64,000 nt of DNA. Origin: Chrysaora quinquecirrha (Eukaryota; Cnidaria; Scyphozoa; Semaeostomeae; Pelagiidae). The first letter of the stretch is position 1. The number at the start of each line of letters is the position of its first letter. The stretch is from the NCBI GenBank assembly GCA_014526335.1, contig JACTAT010000012.1:901318-965317 (forward strand), read 5' to 3'. This document shows, piece by piece, positions 22,320 through 33,900 of the stretch. The notes beneath the pieces were generated by a model that searched no databases, was not told the DNA's origin, and was given only the letters and a program-made list of their open reading frames with translations. Both the position numbers and the translations under genes were made by a program.

Positions 22320-23668
22320 ATGCCTCCGAAGAAAGTTCTTACCAGCGCAGAGAAGAATAAACAACGCGATCGTCGTTTGACTCTTGCGGACTGGTTGAGA
22401 CAGAGAAAGCCTACATTGCGTCAGCGCTGTGCTCTTTATGGCCTAACAGTTGTCGGAACGAAACAAGCTTTAGCTGATCGTCTGATGGAATATCTTCATG
22501 TTGGAAGAAATCATCCTGAGCAATTTCAAGCTGCTGATGTATCTGACGCTGGTTCACTTAGTGAAAGGGAAGATAATAGCTAAAATGCCTTTGTTATTTC
22601 TGCTCCCGCACGTGATCAACCCACTTTCAGGCCACTAACTCCCCCAGTTAACAACCAACCAGTTGTCCAAATGCCAGTTGAAGAACTTCGTGCCCTTATA
22701 AGAGAAGAAGTTAAACTACAAAGTCAGGATATCACTCAAAACCGTTCCAGGAATATTCAGTCAGAGCCTGAAGTTCTTAACCCCCTCCCATTGGCCAACT
22801 TTCCCCCGCATCACTTTCCCATGCAGATCATCACGCCATTCGCATGACGTCAGCTGCAGCTGCTCAACCTCCTCCTCACGACATCATTACTCCTGCCCCC
22901 TTAGTAGATTTACCTCCTCTCTCGTCTAATATTCTCAAACAAATTCAAAACAAAGAATATGTCAATTTCAATACCTTACTTCCATCATCTCTTTATGATT
23001 ACAATGCAAACCAAACTACGTTAAATCTTCAAATTAATCCGGATGACCTGAGTAATAACACAGTTGCCCTAACAGCATCAGGCAATAAAAAGATCAAGGT
23101 AAATAGTGTTGCTTCCTGGATGCAAGCATAGAATCTCTACATTCGTGCAATGGTTTTTTATCATCCCAAATTAGCTCCTGAACTACTAATGTATCAGGAT
23201 TATATATGCGGGCTCCAACGCAGCTACCCGTTAACATCTTGGCTCCGTTACGATGCTACATTTCGCCTTGCGATCTCTCAACAAAAGAACGACCCAAGCA
23301 CCTCCTGGACAAAAATCAATGATTACGCTTTTAATCAGTTTATTCGTTGTTCCCTTCCGCAAAATGATACATCAAATAAGCAGAAATGTTTTCGTTGCTC
23401 AGCAGAGGGACATTATGCAAACAACTGCCCCAACGCGCCTTTTCGTTCCTCAAGTTCCCAACAGCAAAGGTATGTCCAGCCTGAGCAGTCTTTTCGTACC
23501 TTCCAGCCGTCGCTCTCCACCCGCTGCCGCCATTTCCACAACAACAACTTCTGTAAAAACACACAATGCTCCTGTAACAGATGTGGAGGGGACAACCCCG
23601 GATCCTCTTGCCGCAGCTCTCGTACAACAGTTCAATCCTTTACCAGTCAGAAGCCATTCACCACTTAA
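22320..23668 (+). pseudogene. gag with SAP motif and zinc knuckles
   Basis: From the ATG at 22,320: PTLRQRCALYGLTVVGTKQA and LADRLMEYLH form a SAP motif (residues about 37-65). After a stop at 22,583 the next phase continues with VQMPVEELRALIREEVK. Further on come a capsid-like stretch (23,150-23,340, LRYDATFRLAISQQKNDPST) and a CCHC zinc knuckle CFRCSAEGHYANNCP (about 23,388). A second Cys/His cluster, CRHFHNNNFCKNTQCSCNRC, follows at about 23,525. Zinc knuckles bind element RNA; the role of a SAP motif in a gag is not known to me and is of interest. At least two in-frame stops separate the parts (22,583; 23,131). Confidence 0.75.
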
Positions 23669-23785
23669 TGTCGCTAATTTTTCTGAGGAATTAAAGTTTT
23701 ATCCTGATTTGACGTTTAAAAAAAAGGTTATTTACATTATTGATAACGGTTTAAAATTGGTTATGCTGGCCAAGAATTTTCAAAC

Positions 23786-25199
23786 TTGGTCTACAATCTG
23801 AAGTCTGCTACCCAATATCCTCAAAAAATATTCGAAAACATCATAAATGAGCTCAAGACCAAACGCGTTGCTGGCCCCTTCCACGACCTTCCATTACCGA
23901 ACTTTAGAACATCACCCATCGGAGTTGTTCCAAAAAAGGACTCACACAAATTTAGAACGATAACTGATCTTTCATCACCCCCAGGTTCATCAATCAATGA
24001 TTTCATTTCTGACAATGAATCTTCAGTGAGTTTCAATAGTTTTGACACTGCCGTGAATATTGTCTCAAAACTAGGCCAAGGCGCATTAATTGCAAAGCTT
24101 GACGTGCAGAGCGCATTCTGACTGGCATCTACTCGGTTTTTCATTTCTTGATTATTATTTTGTTGATTTATGCCTCCCGTTTGGTCTACGGTCTTCAGTT
24201 AACAGATTTACCAAATTGTCAAACTCTTTATCTTGGATCTTACGAAATAATCACAACGTCGAATATATTAGTGATTATTTGGATGATTTTTCCCTGGCTG
24301 GTCCACCTAATTCTGAGGTTTGTACGAACAACATGCAGGTAACACAAACCCTTTTCAAGCGCCTTGGTGTTCCACTCGCTCCGGAAAAAATAGTAGGCCC
24401 AACAACTGTTCTGACTTATCTAGGAATTACAATAGATACCGAACGCACGGAGCTTCGTCTGCCAGAAGACAAGTTTAATTCCCTTTTAAACCAACTAAAT
24501 GATTGGCACATAAAACGAAAGTGTACTAAAAGAGAATTACTGTCCCTGATCGGCAAACTTTCCTTCGCGTCGAAAGTAATTCCATCTGGTAGGACGTTCT
24601 TGCGTCGCTTAATCGATCTTTCGAAATCAGTATCACAACTTCATCATCGCGTTTCTTTGAATGTAGATGCTAGGAAAGACATTTTTTGGTGGAAGGATTT
24701 CTTGCCCTCTTGGAATGGCAAATATAAAATCTTAGAAGCCGGGACCACATTCGCGCCTGATTTAAACCTGTTTATCGACGCTTCAGGCACCCTCGGGTTC
24801 GGAATTTATTTCGATGGGAAATGGGTCTCAAATCCTTGGCCAGAACACATCGTTGGTTATTCAATTCAATGGAAAGAACTTTTTCCCATATATTTAGCTT
24901 GTTTTTTATGGGCACACTTATTATCAGGAAAGCGAATTCTGTTTCATTGCGACAATGCGTCTATCGTTGACATCTGGTCTACCAACTCCTCCAAATGTCC
25001 GTATATTTCCAATCTCCTTCGAAAGCTCTTCTTTATTTCTGCACAACATGAATTTACAATAAACATTACTCATATCCCTGGCTTGGATAATTCAATTGCT
25101 GACTCCCTTTCCCGCCTACAGGTATCAAGATTCCGTCAACTTGCACCCCACGCCGATCATCAACAAACCCAGATACCGCCAGAAGCTTGGAAATTTTGA
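23786..25199 (+). pseudogene. reverse transcriptase and RNase H
   Basis: The first frame (to about 24,120) has RTSPIGVVPKKDSHKFRTIT and ALIAKLDVQSAF, RT motifs up to the first catalytic Asp. A frameshift there is followed by DLCLPFGLRSSVNRFTKLSN, then VEYISDYLDDFSLAG (catalytic YLDD, about 24,270), TYLGITIDTERTEL and a connection. RNase H follows: LNLFIDASGTLGFGIY (Asp), WKELFPIYLA (Glu), LFHCDNASIVDIW (Asp) and THIPGLDNSIADSLSR (final His/Asp). The pattern matches DIRS/Ngaro RT-RNase H. One frameshift near 24,120 inactivates it, so the sequence is otherwise little decayed. Confidence 0.88.
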
Positions 25200-25209
25200 A
25201 GGGTGATCT

Positions 25210-25251
25210 ACTCCTTTTACAATACTCCTTTTACAATACTCCTTTTACAAT
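25210..25251 (+). repeat. three tandem 14-bp units
   Basis: ACTCCTTTTACAAT repeated three times between the RT and recombinase genes. Probably replication slippage. Confidence 0.9.
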
Positions 25252-25254
25252 CAT

Positions 25255-26110
25255 GTGCGATAGCATCTTCATCGAAACGAACCTATTTGAATGGCCAATC
25301 GTCGTATGAGAAATTTTGTCGCATGTTTAATTTTAATTAGTATCCTTTATCGGAATATACTTTGCGTCTTTTCGTTACATATCTAGCCCGTTCACTTAGT
25401 TATTCGTCTATAAAACGTATCTAGCAGCAGTGCGCTACAAAAACACTGAACTCGGTTTCTCGCTAGATCTGCAGAATATGCCTCTATTACGCTTGCTTCT
25501 TCGTGGAGTAAAACGTTCCAAAGGGGAACTTATACGCCCGCACCGCCTACCAATTACTCTCCCAATCATGAAGTCACTAAAAGAAGGCCTCCGCCATGCA
25601 TATTACATTGAACAAGATAAACTAATGCTGTGGGCAGCGTTTACAACTGCCTTTTTCGGGTTCTTACGGTCGTCCGAATTTTGCAGCAAATCCACAACAT
25701 CATTTGATCCAAGCACGACCCTACTAGTATCAGACGTGTCCTTCAACGATGGCATATCCATTTTGGACATTAAAGTTTCAAAAGCAGACCCGTTCCGTCG
25801 TGGTCATTCAATACGTTTATCGGAATCCGGTACCTCTGTCTGTCCTGTGCGTGCCTTGCAGAAGCACTTGAACCTGTGTCACGACACATCAAAGCCTCTA
25901 TTTACGTTCTACGACGGCAAACATCTTACGCGCAGCGTACTAACAGACATTCTGCACTCGCTATTACAGGACTCACCCTACAAGGGAAGTTACACGTCTC
26001 ACAGCTTCAGAATTGGTGCTGCCAGTACTGCAGCGGCCGCGAGGTCCTAGGCCCTTGGTCCAGTGATTGCTATCAACGTTACATTCGTACCCCTTCAAAC
26101 ATCATCGACA
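25255..26110 (+). pseudogene. tyrosine recombinase
   Basis: A degraded N-terminal SAM-like part (SSKRTYLNGQSSYEKFCRMF; SLSYSSIKTYLAAVRYKNTE) leads into the catalytic domain. TTAFFGFLRSSEF supplies the first Arg (about 25,665). TSHSFRIGAAST supplies the His-x-x-Arg box (about 26,000). After a one-base phase change at about 26,040, LGPWSSDCYQRYIRT supplies the catalytic Tyr (about 26,075). In living elements this enzyme integrates the circular cDNA by site-specific-type recombination. Stops in the N-terminal part and the phase change before the Tyr disable this copy. Confidence 0.85.
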
Positions 26111-26294
26111 GCGTCTCTCAAAAACTTGCGAAAACGGTTAGCGTTCAAACGAACTGCTGGCAACCATGAGATGTCCCAATCGCGTGTGGCAGATATGCTT
26201 GGGCGAGACTTTGGCGGTTATGGCCACCCATCGGGTGGCAGTTAATTAATTAGTTCAACTTTAGAGACCATCAGTTTTATTCTAAGGCATAGTA

Positions 26295-27400
26295 GACAGG
26301 GTTTTTTCCGCAACAATCTAGCAAAGAGGGTAACCTAGGGTTTTTTAATTGAAATCCACTAAAAAAAGGTCGGAGAACACGAATCCAAGATGGGCCTTCA
26401 AAAATTTTCACCGGAAGTAGCCTTAATTAACACCTAATTATGCCTAATTAAGTCAATTAAAAAAGTTTCACTTTTTCAAATCTGATTAATGCAATATGTA
26501 GATCTTGAAACGCTGAGTAAAATTGTCTTTGACTGTATTTCAATACAACCTACCAGTTTCGAGAAAAACTCGTTTGAAATAATGATGACGTCATCGTCCT
26601 AAGGCTCAGTATGGGCTTTTATCAACTCGCGTAACTTCACAAATAGGGGTCGAATCGTCAAAAAACCGCTTACAATGCGATACGTGTATGTATGTCAGCA
26701 TAATAAGCATAATAAGCCCCACAGCAAGTTTGGAAAAACGAAGAAAGGGGGTTCACTGCATAAACAATAGGAATCCCATTATGAATACTGTATAACAAAT
26801 TTGACCTCTCGCCATTTCAAGCAGGTTTGATATTAAAACTTCAAATCTCGAACATGAGTAGTCCTTCACAACGCCTTTTGGCTCATGGATGACTGGGCAT
26901 CATTTTGGTCCCATTATGACGTCATTTGCCCCTATGACGTCATCGGACCCTTTTATGATGTCACAACCACACCCAATAATCATCATTCTGCTGTCTTAGC
27001 ATACATTTATCGCATAATTAGTGGTTTTGTGACTATTGCACCCCAACCTATAAAGTTATACAAGCTGAAATGTAGAATCCAGGTCTGTACTGATCATAAT
27101 GGTGATGACGTCATCATAATTTCAAACGAGTTTTTCTCGAAATTGGTAGGTCGTATTGAAATACAGTCAAAGACAATTTTACTCAGCATTTCAAGGTCTA
27201 CATATTGCAGTAATCAGATTTGAAAAAGTGCGACTTTTTTGATTGACTTCATTAGGCCTAATTAGGCATTAATTAAGGCTACTTCCGGTGAAAATTTTGA
27301 AGGCCCATCTTGGATTCGTGTTCTCCGACCTTTTTTAGTAGATTTCATTGAAAAACCCAAGGTTACCCTCTTTGCTAGATTGTTGCGGAAAAACCCTGTC
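26295..27400. mobile_element. 1.1-kb MITE with ~310-bp inverted repeats
   Basis: Arms at about 26,295-26,610 and 27,085-27,400 are near-identical inverted copies starting GACAGGGTTTTT. The dinucleotide TA flanks both ends (26,293-26,294 and 27,401-27,402), consistent with a Tc1/mariner-type target site. The interior has repeated GACGTCAT palindromes and no transposase gene; short frames inside are coincidental. Confidence 0.85.
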
Positions 27401-27402
27401 TA

Positions 27403-27814
27403 TCACTTTCACACTGCAACCGTTAAAGTAGTTGCAACGTTAGGGCCACCGGAACGATTATGTTGTTTAAGTTGTGTTATGTTAATGGTAGCTTTACTGT
27501 GGATTAAGATACGACCCCGAGTACTGCCACATGCGTTGTTTAATGTGTTGTACTCTGCGATAGGTTCCGTAGCGCGACGCACGGGTTTAGCAATATTTTA
27601 ACCGAATTAGAAGATAAACGAATTCTCGGACCGTTTTACCTTGCAAAGAGTTAGTCAATTCTAATAACATTTACTGGTACCAATAGGCATTATTATGTGG
27701 TTTTGGCATGACGGCTCTCCATATAAGGCAATGTCGCGTGACATATTGGTATTATTATGGGGATTTTTTTAAGAAATTCGAAATCAAGAAAGAAGAAATT
27801 GTCAGTTACTTTAG
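27403..27814. other. no gene seen
   Basis: Spacer between the MITE and the BEL/Pao fragment. It holds a short hydrophobic frame with no recognised domain. Confidence 0.4.
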
Positions 27815-27829
27815 TTACATATAAAGAAA

Positions 27830-30317
27830 ACAGCTATTACAGTGTTTGGTGATGCTCAGTTTCAATTGCACAAGTGGCACAATTGCACAATTCCAATGTT
27901 CAAGAGCTGGAAAATGAAGGTGACGATGGTGGAGCAGATCAGAATTTTCCTAAAGAACAACTTGGAGTGAAGATCAACGAAACGAAGATGCTTGGATTGA
28001 AATGGGACAAAGTTAAAGATACGCTTAAACTAGAGTTCCCTAACACTAAAGCACCAGAACACCAAGAGAGGTATTCTTCGGTATTTAGCATCTATATTGA
28101 TCCTCTTGGTTTTGCCGCTCCATTTACGTTAAAGGGGAAGTTTGTGTTCAGAGATGCCTGTGAAGCTAACTTAACCTGGGACAAAGAGCTGCCCGTGACC
28201 ATACTCAAGCAGTGGAAGAAATTTGAAGACAGCCTCCCTGAACATTTGGAGATATCTCGTAGTCTAGCAGCATTTCAAGAAGAGATTGAAGCTATCGACT
28301 TGCATGTCTTCGGAGACACAAGTGGCAGTGGAACAGCCGCTGTACTATATGCAGTTGTTCTTCAGAAGTCAGGAACAAACCAAGGAATTGTGGCTGCCAA
28401 AGCGAGACTGGCTAAAAGGGGTCTTACGATACTCGTCTTGAACTCGTATCTGCTCATATAGCTGCGAATCTTACTGGGAATGTACTGGATGCTCTACAAG
28501 GAATGCCTGTACGATATGTGTATGGTTGGCTGGACAGTTCTGTCGCACTTTATTGGATCAAGGGTGCAGGAAATTACAAGCAGTTTGTCTCCAACCGAGT
28601 GAAAAAAATATGAATGGAAATATGTGCCTACACATCTGAATCCAGCGGACGTGGCCAGTAGAGGTGGAGATAGCAAGAAAGTCGGAGAGTGCTGGTTAAG
28701 AGGACCTTTTTGGCTTCCGGATAAGAGAACTGGCCAGTGCATATTCAAGTGCATGAGAGTCCTGAGAGTGAAATAGAAGCAAAAGCAACAAAAGAACTTC
28801 TCACAGCTTCAGTTGCAGAGAAAGATGAACTACAAGAGATCTTAGAGAAGCATAGTTTTCGGAGATCAATGCGCATTACAGCCTGGATGAGAAAACTCAT
28901 CGAGAATGTGACAAAGAAGAAATCAGAAAGAGTGACAGGACCGCTGACAACGGAAGTGCTGGAGGAGGCTATTAACTTCTGGGTAAAAAGAGAAAAACAG
29001 CACATCAGAAATATGGATGAATTTCAATCTGACAGACTCAGACTAAACTTAACAGAAGATTCAAATAGGATCTATGAGTGTGGAGGAAGAATCCAAGGAA
29101 TGTATCCCAAGTATCTACCAGCAAAGTCGCTTTTCAGTGAAAATTTGGTAATGGATGCTCACATCACTACCTTGCATGGGGGAGTTGGCTTAACGATGGA
29201 GTTTATTCGCCGAGAATACTGGATTCCCAGACTGAGGCAGTTAACAAAGACGATCATAAGAAGTTGCAATTGGTGTAAAAGGTTTCACGCAAGAGATTTC
29301 ACTAGTCCGCCTCTGGGAAATTTACCTGTCGATGGTTCTAAACCCTTCCAAGTTGTCGGAGTTGATTACGCGGGACCAATCATGTACGAACGCAAAAGAA
29401 AGCAGGAAGGTAAAGCCTACATATTGCTTTTTGCATTTAGTCTCACAAGAGCTATTTACTTGGAAGTATTGCCCGATCAGTCCATGGACGAATTTCTGAA
29501 GAGTCTGAAACGATTTGTCGCAAGAAAAGACCGCCCTGACAAGATATACTCTGACAGCGCCAAAACATTCGCTGCCGCCGCTAAGATCAAATGGCAATTT
29601 AATCTGAGTAAAGCCCCTTGGTGGGGTGGACAGTATGAGAGAATGGTTGCACTGGTAAAACAGTCACTTTACAAGACCTTGGGAAAAGCATGTCTTTCCT
29701 GGAGTAAACTAGAAGAAGTTATATTAGACATTGAGAACACGTTGAACAAACGCCCACTTGGTTACGTTGAGGATGTTTTGCAGCTACCTATCCTTACGCC
29801 CAATGTAATGATGTTTGGCATACCAAATCACGTACTCGAAGAAGATGCTGACACCATCGATGAGACAGAATTAAGGAAACAAGCCAAGTATCTGCGTCGA
29901 TGCAAAGACTCACTGTGGTCCAGGTGGACGGGGGAGTATGTCAAGGAACTGAGACAACGTCACAATCTGAAACCCCAACGGAAAGAGGCCCGATATCAAA
30001 GAAGAGACGTTGTGTTGATCAAAGGAGAGGAGCGTAATATCGGAAAATGGAATATTGTTATAATTGTAAAGCTAATAGTTGGACGCGATGGAATCGTCAG
30101 AGCTGCAAGAATGCGAGCAGGAAACTCTTTCCTTGAAAGAGCAATTCAACATTTTTATTCGTTGGAACTGGCATGTGATGTCAACAGAGCTCAAGAAAAA
30201 GTCTTGACAGAATTAAACCCGAACGCCAGAGAATTTCGATCGAGAAGACGAGCTGCAGCTGAAGCAGCCGAAGCAGTGAAGCTCATTGCGCAAACAGCAG
30301 AAGATGATGAGATTTAG
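27830..30317 (+). pseudogene. BEL/Pao pol: RNase H and integrase
   Basis: 27,830-28,461: TVFGDAQFQLHKWH at the end of RT, then KMLGLKWDKVKDTL and the A17-type connection (YIDPLGFAAPFTLKGKF). RNase H (DLHVFGDTSGSGTAAVLYAV; later RYVYGWLDSSVALYWIKG and YVPTHLNPADVASRGG) runs through frameshifts at about 28,430 and 28,610 and a stop. 28,737-30,317 is one long open frame for integrase. It has a zinc-binding region (AHITTLHGG...CNWCKRF) and the DDE core: VVGVDYAGPI (about 29,362), YSDSAKTF (about 29,550) and GGQYERMV with Glu (about 29,633). The C-terminal region (RDVVLIKGEERNIGKWN) is typical of BEL/Pao. The integrase is intact on paper; the upstream half is not. Confidence 0.9.
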
Positions 30318-30365
30318 CGGAAAACATTTCTGATATTTGCTCCCTTCTGGACCAAATAGGGGGAG

Positions 30366-30640
30366 TGTGTGGTGAATATAGAACGTTCTAGAACATCGTA
30401 GAACACCTTAGCTATACTTGCGTTTGCTCTTTTACATATTTATCCGATTTTATATTTGTTCGCTTATGTAATCATATCTAACCGTAAATAATTATATTCT
30501 GGAGTATCATAGCGGTATCAAAAGTTGATTAGAGCTATCGAGAGATTTTATTTGTGAGTTTGTACCTTCTCAGAGGTATCTGTGATTTCACTGTTCAACT
30601 ACTGTGAGTTATTGTCGCGGACAACCATACTAATTCCCGA
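30366..30640 (+). repeat. putative 3' LTR of the BEL/Pao element
   Basis: Follows a purine-rich AAATAGGGGGAGTG tract and begins TGTGTGGTGAATATAG. The right boundary (...CCCGACA) is a guess because no second LTR is present to compare. Confidence 0.4.
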
Positions 30641-32187
30641 CAGAACTAAAATTTCCGGGAATCTTCAGGATCCTATATTTCCCCATAAAATCTTTGGTAA
30701 GGAATTCTGGAACCACCGGGAAAGTGGGAAAGGAAGGGGGATAATAATTTAATTTAGCCTCGTTTTCGCTAAACAGTCTCGGCTATGATTTGATATCTGG
30801 CGGGAAAGCGAACCCAATTTTTTATGGAAAACACACAGTGGCCGCAAAGAAGAAAAAGAGATATTGCGGAAGGGAAAAAATTGTATTGACTATCAATTGT
30901 GTGAGACAACAAGTAAGTTCTCCCTTTAAGTCTTACTTCTATATTACCTGAGGACATACATAATAATGAATTTAAAGCCATAGCCATATCTTTTATAATG
31001 CCAAAGATTTCAAAATTCAATCAAAAGAAAATAACATAAATATTGTGTCAAAAACTAACACAACTACTGGCGAACCGACCCTCAAAGCCGGCATCTAAAT
31101 GTTCCCCCAAAAACGAAGAATAAATGTACAAAGTAATCCTGATGACCTATTGGACCTTATAGCTAATTTCATTTCATGACATCCTTAAAATTATAGAGGA
31201 AAAAGTAATTTTTGGAAATCTGGTAGAAAAAATCTTCGAGAGTTGGAATTTTACTTAGCTACGACCGAATGAGGAACAGCCTGACAACAGCAACATCCCA
31301 TGAAAGAAAGAGCTTCCGATTATCAATGAGGAAGAAATTGAAAATGACAATGACGATAGCACATCTAATTCTGATCCAAGTGGAGTCAAGAATTGGCCAA
31401 AAGAAATTGTTAGAATGTTCACCAAATCAGAGTAAGCAATTAAAGATGTAGACATAAAAGTAGACTCTATGTCTCCAATAATTAAAAAATTGATAATATA
31501 AAACGAGAAGTTAAAAAATGTCAAGGTCGAATTTTCTTGGTTGAAGAAAAATTCGAAAAACTATCCACTACCACTAAAATCCAGTACACCCTTTCAAACA
31601 ATACCATCGGAAGAGAAAGGAGCGTATGGATTACAGAACAAAGTGAGGTGCAACCAAAGAGTAACGTCACCTGGCAGAACCAATTTCTAACAACCCACTT
31701 CGACCCAGCGACCTTCATTGTACTCGCATGTTGAACAACTCCTTCCATCATATTTAGTAATATCGAAACACAATGAAAAAAGATTTTTTTAAATTTCGCA
31801 CTGAATGGTGACTTAAATATCCGTATATGGGCTACAAGACTCCCAGTTGCAATTGCAAAGATAATATGTCCCACACTCAAAAAATTACCAGAAATTACAA
31901 GGATATCAAAATCTCTTAGGCAAGAAAAATGCTAGTTCATTGTACGAGCGATATTCATCAACTGAAGAAGTTTCCAAAAATAACCTCGCTGTATAACTAT
32001 TGTTGTGATACGGGCATCCCTCCCTATAAAGTTGATACACATGACTAATTGTTTTTAACATCAAAGTACGTCAATGCCTCTGTTTGATAATACGTATGAG
32101 GAAACCAAGATTTAACTTTGAATCTAGAAAAGGCTCCTGTTTGGGTTAAAAGAATGAAGACTTTTACGTATGAAATGACTAACTTTT
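30641..32187. other. no gene recognised
   Basis: AT-rich. Short frames at 31,255-31,520 and 31,537-31,734 (Glu/Asp-rich then TTHFDPATFIVLAC) have no known domain. Confidence 0.4.
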
Positions 32188-32196
32188 ATTACTTTA

Positions 32197-33163
32197 TAGC
32201 CTGCGTGCAAACTTCACAAAGAGGGAATTGTAAAGTCTGCGAATTAGCGTCCGTTTTCGAGTTCTGTGACCTCGATTTCCTCCTTCACAGAGGAGGTCGA
32301 TCTTGCGCAAGAAATTGCCTCCGCTTTACTCGTCTGAACGTCCCGCAGAGCAGACACGCACTGATCAAATTGAAAATGTTGGATGATGGAATATGCTGTC
32401 TTTGCTTTCGAAGAGACTGTTTTGAAGCACGATCGAAATATTGTGGAGGGATCTGGCGTTTTTAATCCGAAAGCAGATTAGTCTCGATTTTATTTATTTG
32501 CTTCCATTTTTGAAATATATTTGCAAAAATTGTGTTGATTTGTTGAAGAAGGGAGGTTATAAAGACGAACTGGCCAAAGTCAACAAAAGCTTAAGTTAAA
32601 ATACAATAAAAAGCAGCAGCCACTGACACAGTTATTGGGTTTCGCGAGGACGAAGCTCTGCCCAGATCGGAGCGCCCATCGAAGATTAGAAGGGTTTTTT
32701 ATCGTCGGAGGCAGAGGAAATGACAGCAGGGACAGGCCTATTACTAGGCCTACTGCATCATGTATTTTGATCATTAATCTTGATCCAACTATAATGTTTC
32801 GATCTTAAAGATTTGCTTCACCATGTCAAATCCCCTTTGAAACGCAGTTTCGTCCCAAATTTTCAAACACTGAAGACATTCAAACTTGATCCTCGAAAAA
32901 GTCACTGAACGTTCCTCCATCTTGAATACAGGTAATTTAATTTTTGTTGTGTTCGCTCCTTCACTTGTCTCGAAGAGACTGAAAACACGTGACGATGTTC
33001 TTGCTTTTGATTGGGTCACTAAAATCTGAAACCACTCACTGATTGGATGAGAAAGAATGCCCAGACAAAGAGCAGATTTATTGCGCAAGATCACAGAACT
33101 CGAAAACGGACGCTAATTCGCAGACTTTACAATTCCCTCTTTGTGAAGTTTGCACGCAGGCTA
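32197..33163. mobile_element. 967-bp Mutator-type MITE with 9-bp target duplication
   Basis: The outer 73 bp of each end are identical inverted copies by eye, starting TAGCCTGCGTGCAAACTTC. The 9-bp direct duplication ATTACTTTA flanks it at 32,188-32,196 and 33,164-33,172. A 9-bp duplication is the Mutator hallmark. The left arm carries an extra ~31-bp segment (about 32,270-32,300) that is itself a hairpin (CCTCGA...CCTCC / GGAGG...TCGA). After it, the inverted match resumes (TCTTGCGCAA). No transposase gene inside. Confidence 0.88.
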
Positions 33164-33172
33164 ATTACTTTA

Positions 33173-33689
33173 CTGCTATTGGTTAATCTTAATGAATGAT
33201 ACGTATTCTTATTGGTTAGTTTTTATGCATTTTAATAAGTTTTCCCTTTTATGGTTATTCAGGCGTAACTTTGTTCACGTGTTTTGTAGGCTTTATAATC
33301 GTTGTATTCTTACTGTTTAGTAGGTTTTTGGTATAGTTTAAGTTGTTAGTGACCGCGTCACTTGGACTCGTACGCCGCGCGTACTGTTGTTTCAGAGTCG
33401 AACTGCTCTTGTGTTTTCAGGACCGAACTGTCCTTGTTTAAGTAAGTTTAATGAGTTTAAAGTTTAGTTTGGTTAAGTATTAAAGTTTTGCTGATTTGAG
33501 AAAAGATTTGTATCGTTATCAAAGTCTGGATTTCTCTGCCTCCGCCTGCCAGCGCAAGAAAAGAAAGACAAGATAAAAGGTCGTAAGTTTTTATCATATA
33601 ATCAAGAACCCACTTGTAAAACCCCCTTGCAGAAAAGTGATTTTACACTATGTATAGCTAGTGGCTCTAAATTGCGTGAAACTTAAATT
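33173..33689. other. no gene seen
   Basis: T-rich, with GCGCGTAC-rich patch at 33,370. It could be an LTR or promoter but I find no partner copy. Confidence 0.3.
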
Positions 33690-33900
33690 TTCGTATATGC
33701 GGAAATTGGAATATCAAATTTATTGCCACGAGCAATATGAACGGCCAATGAAATCGTACTCGACATTTCTAAAGGCAATAGATCGTGGAATGACTTTGTT
33801 GGAATCATGCCCTATCCATTCATTACAAAAGAAATAGTTGCAGAGACGAAGACAAAATTTTTTAGAAATTTTAGGGAAATTCGCATGCCATACTGAATGA
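33690..33900 (+). pseudogene. degraded SGNH-hydrolase fragment (LINE ORF1 type)
   Basis: Contains the string encoding SNLLPRA followed by a degraded block, similar to the duplicated copies at 37,885 and 38,841 but more diverged. Probably the esterase-type domain found in ORF1 of some LINEs. Confidence 0.4.

Larger units (their letters stand above)
22320..26245 (+). mobile_element. tyrosine-recombinase (DIRS/Ngaro-type) retroelement
   Basis: Three gene regions in the order gag, RT-RNase H, tyrosine recombinase. This order and the recombinase replace the LTR/integrase arrangement of other retroelements. Each region contains frameshifts or stops. Terminal repeats were not identified, and a TA-flanked MITE sits just past the 3' end at 26,295. 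Confidence 0.85.
27815..30640 (+). mobile_element. BEL/Pao LTR retrotransposon, 3' portion
   Basis: Contains the end of pol (connection/RNase H and integrase) followed by a purine tract and a presumed 3' LTR. Gag, protease and most of RT are missing, as is the 5' LTR, so the copy is truncated on the left at about 27,815. Confidence 0.8.

Noticed and set aside
23340..23635. Three minus-strand frames opposite the retroelement gag
   Set aside because: Shadows of the Cys/Ser-rich plus-strand gag; no independent motif.
26885..27223. 112-codon frame
   Set aside because: Lies across the interior and right arm of the TA-flanked MITE; no domain.
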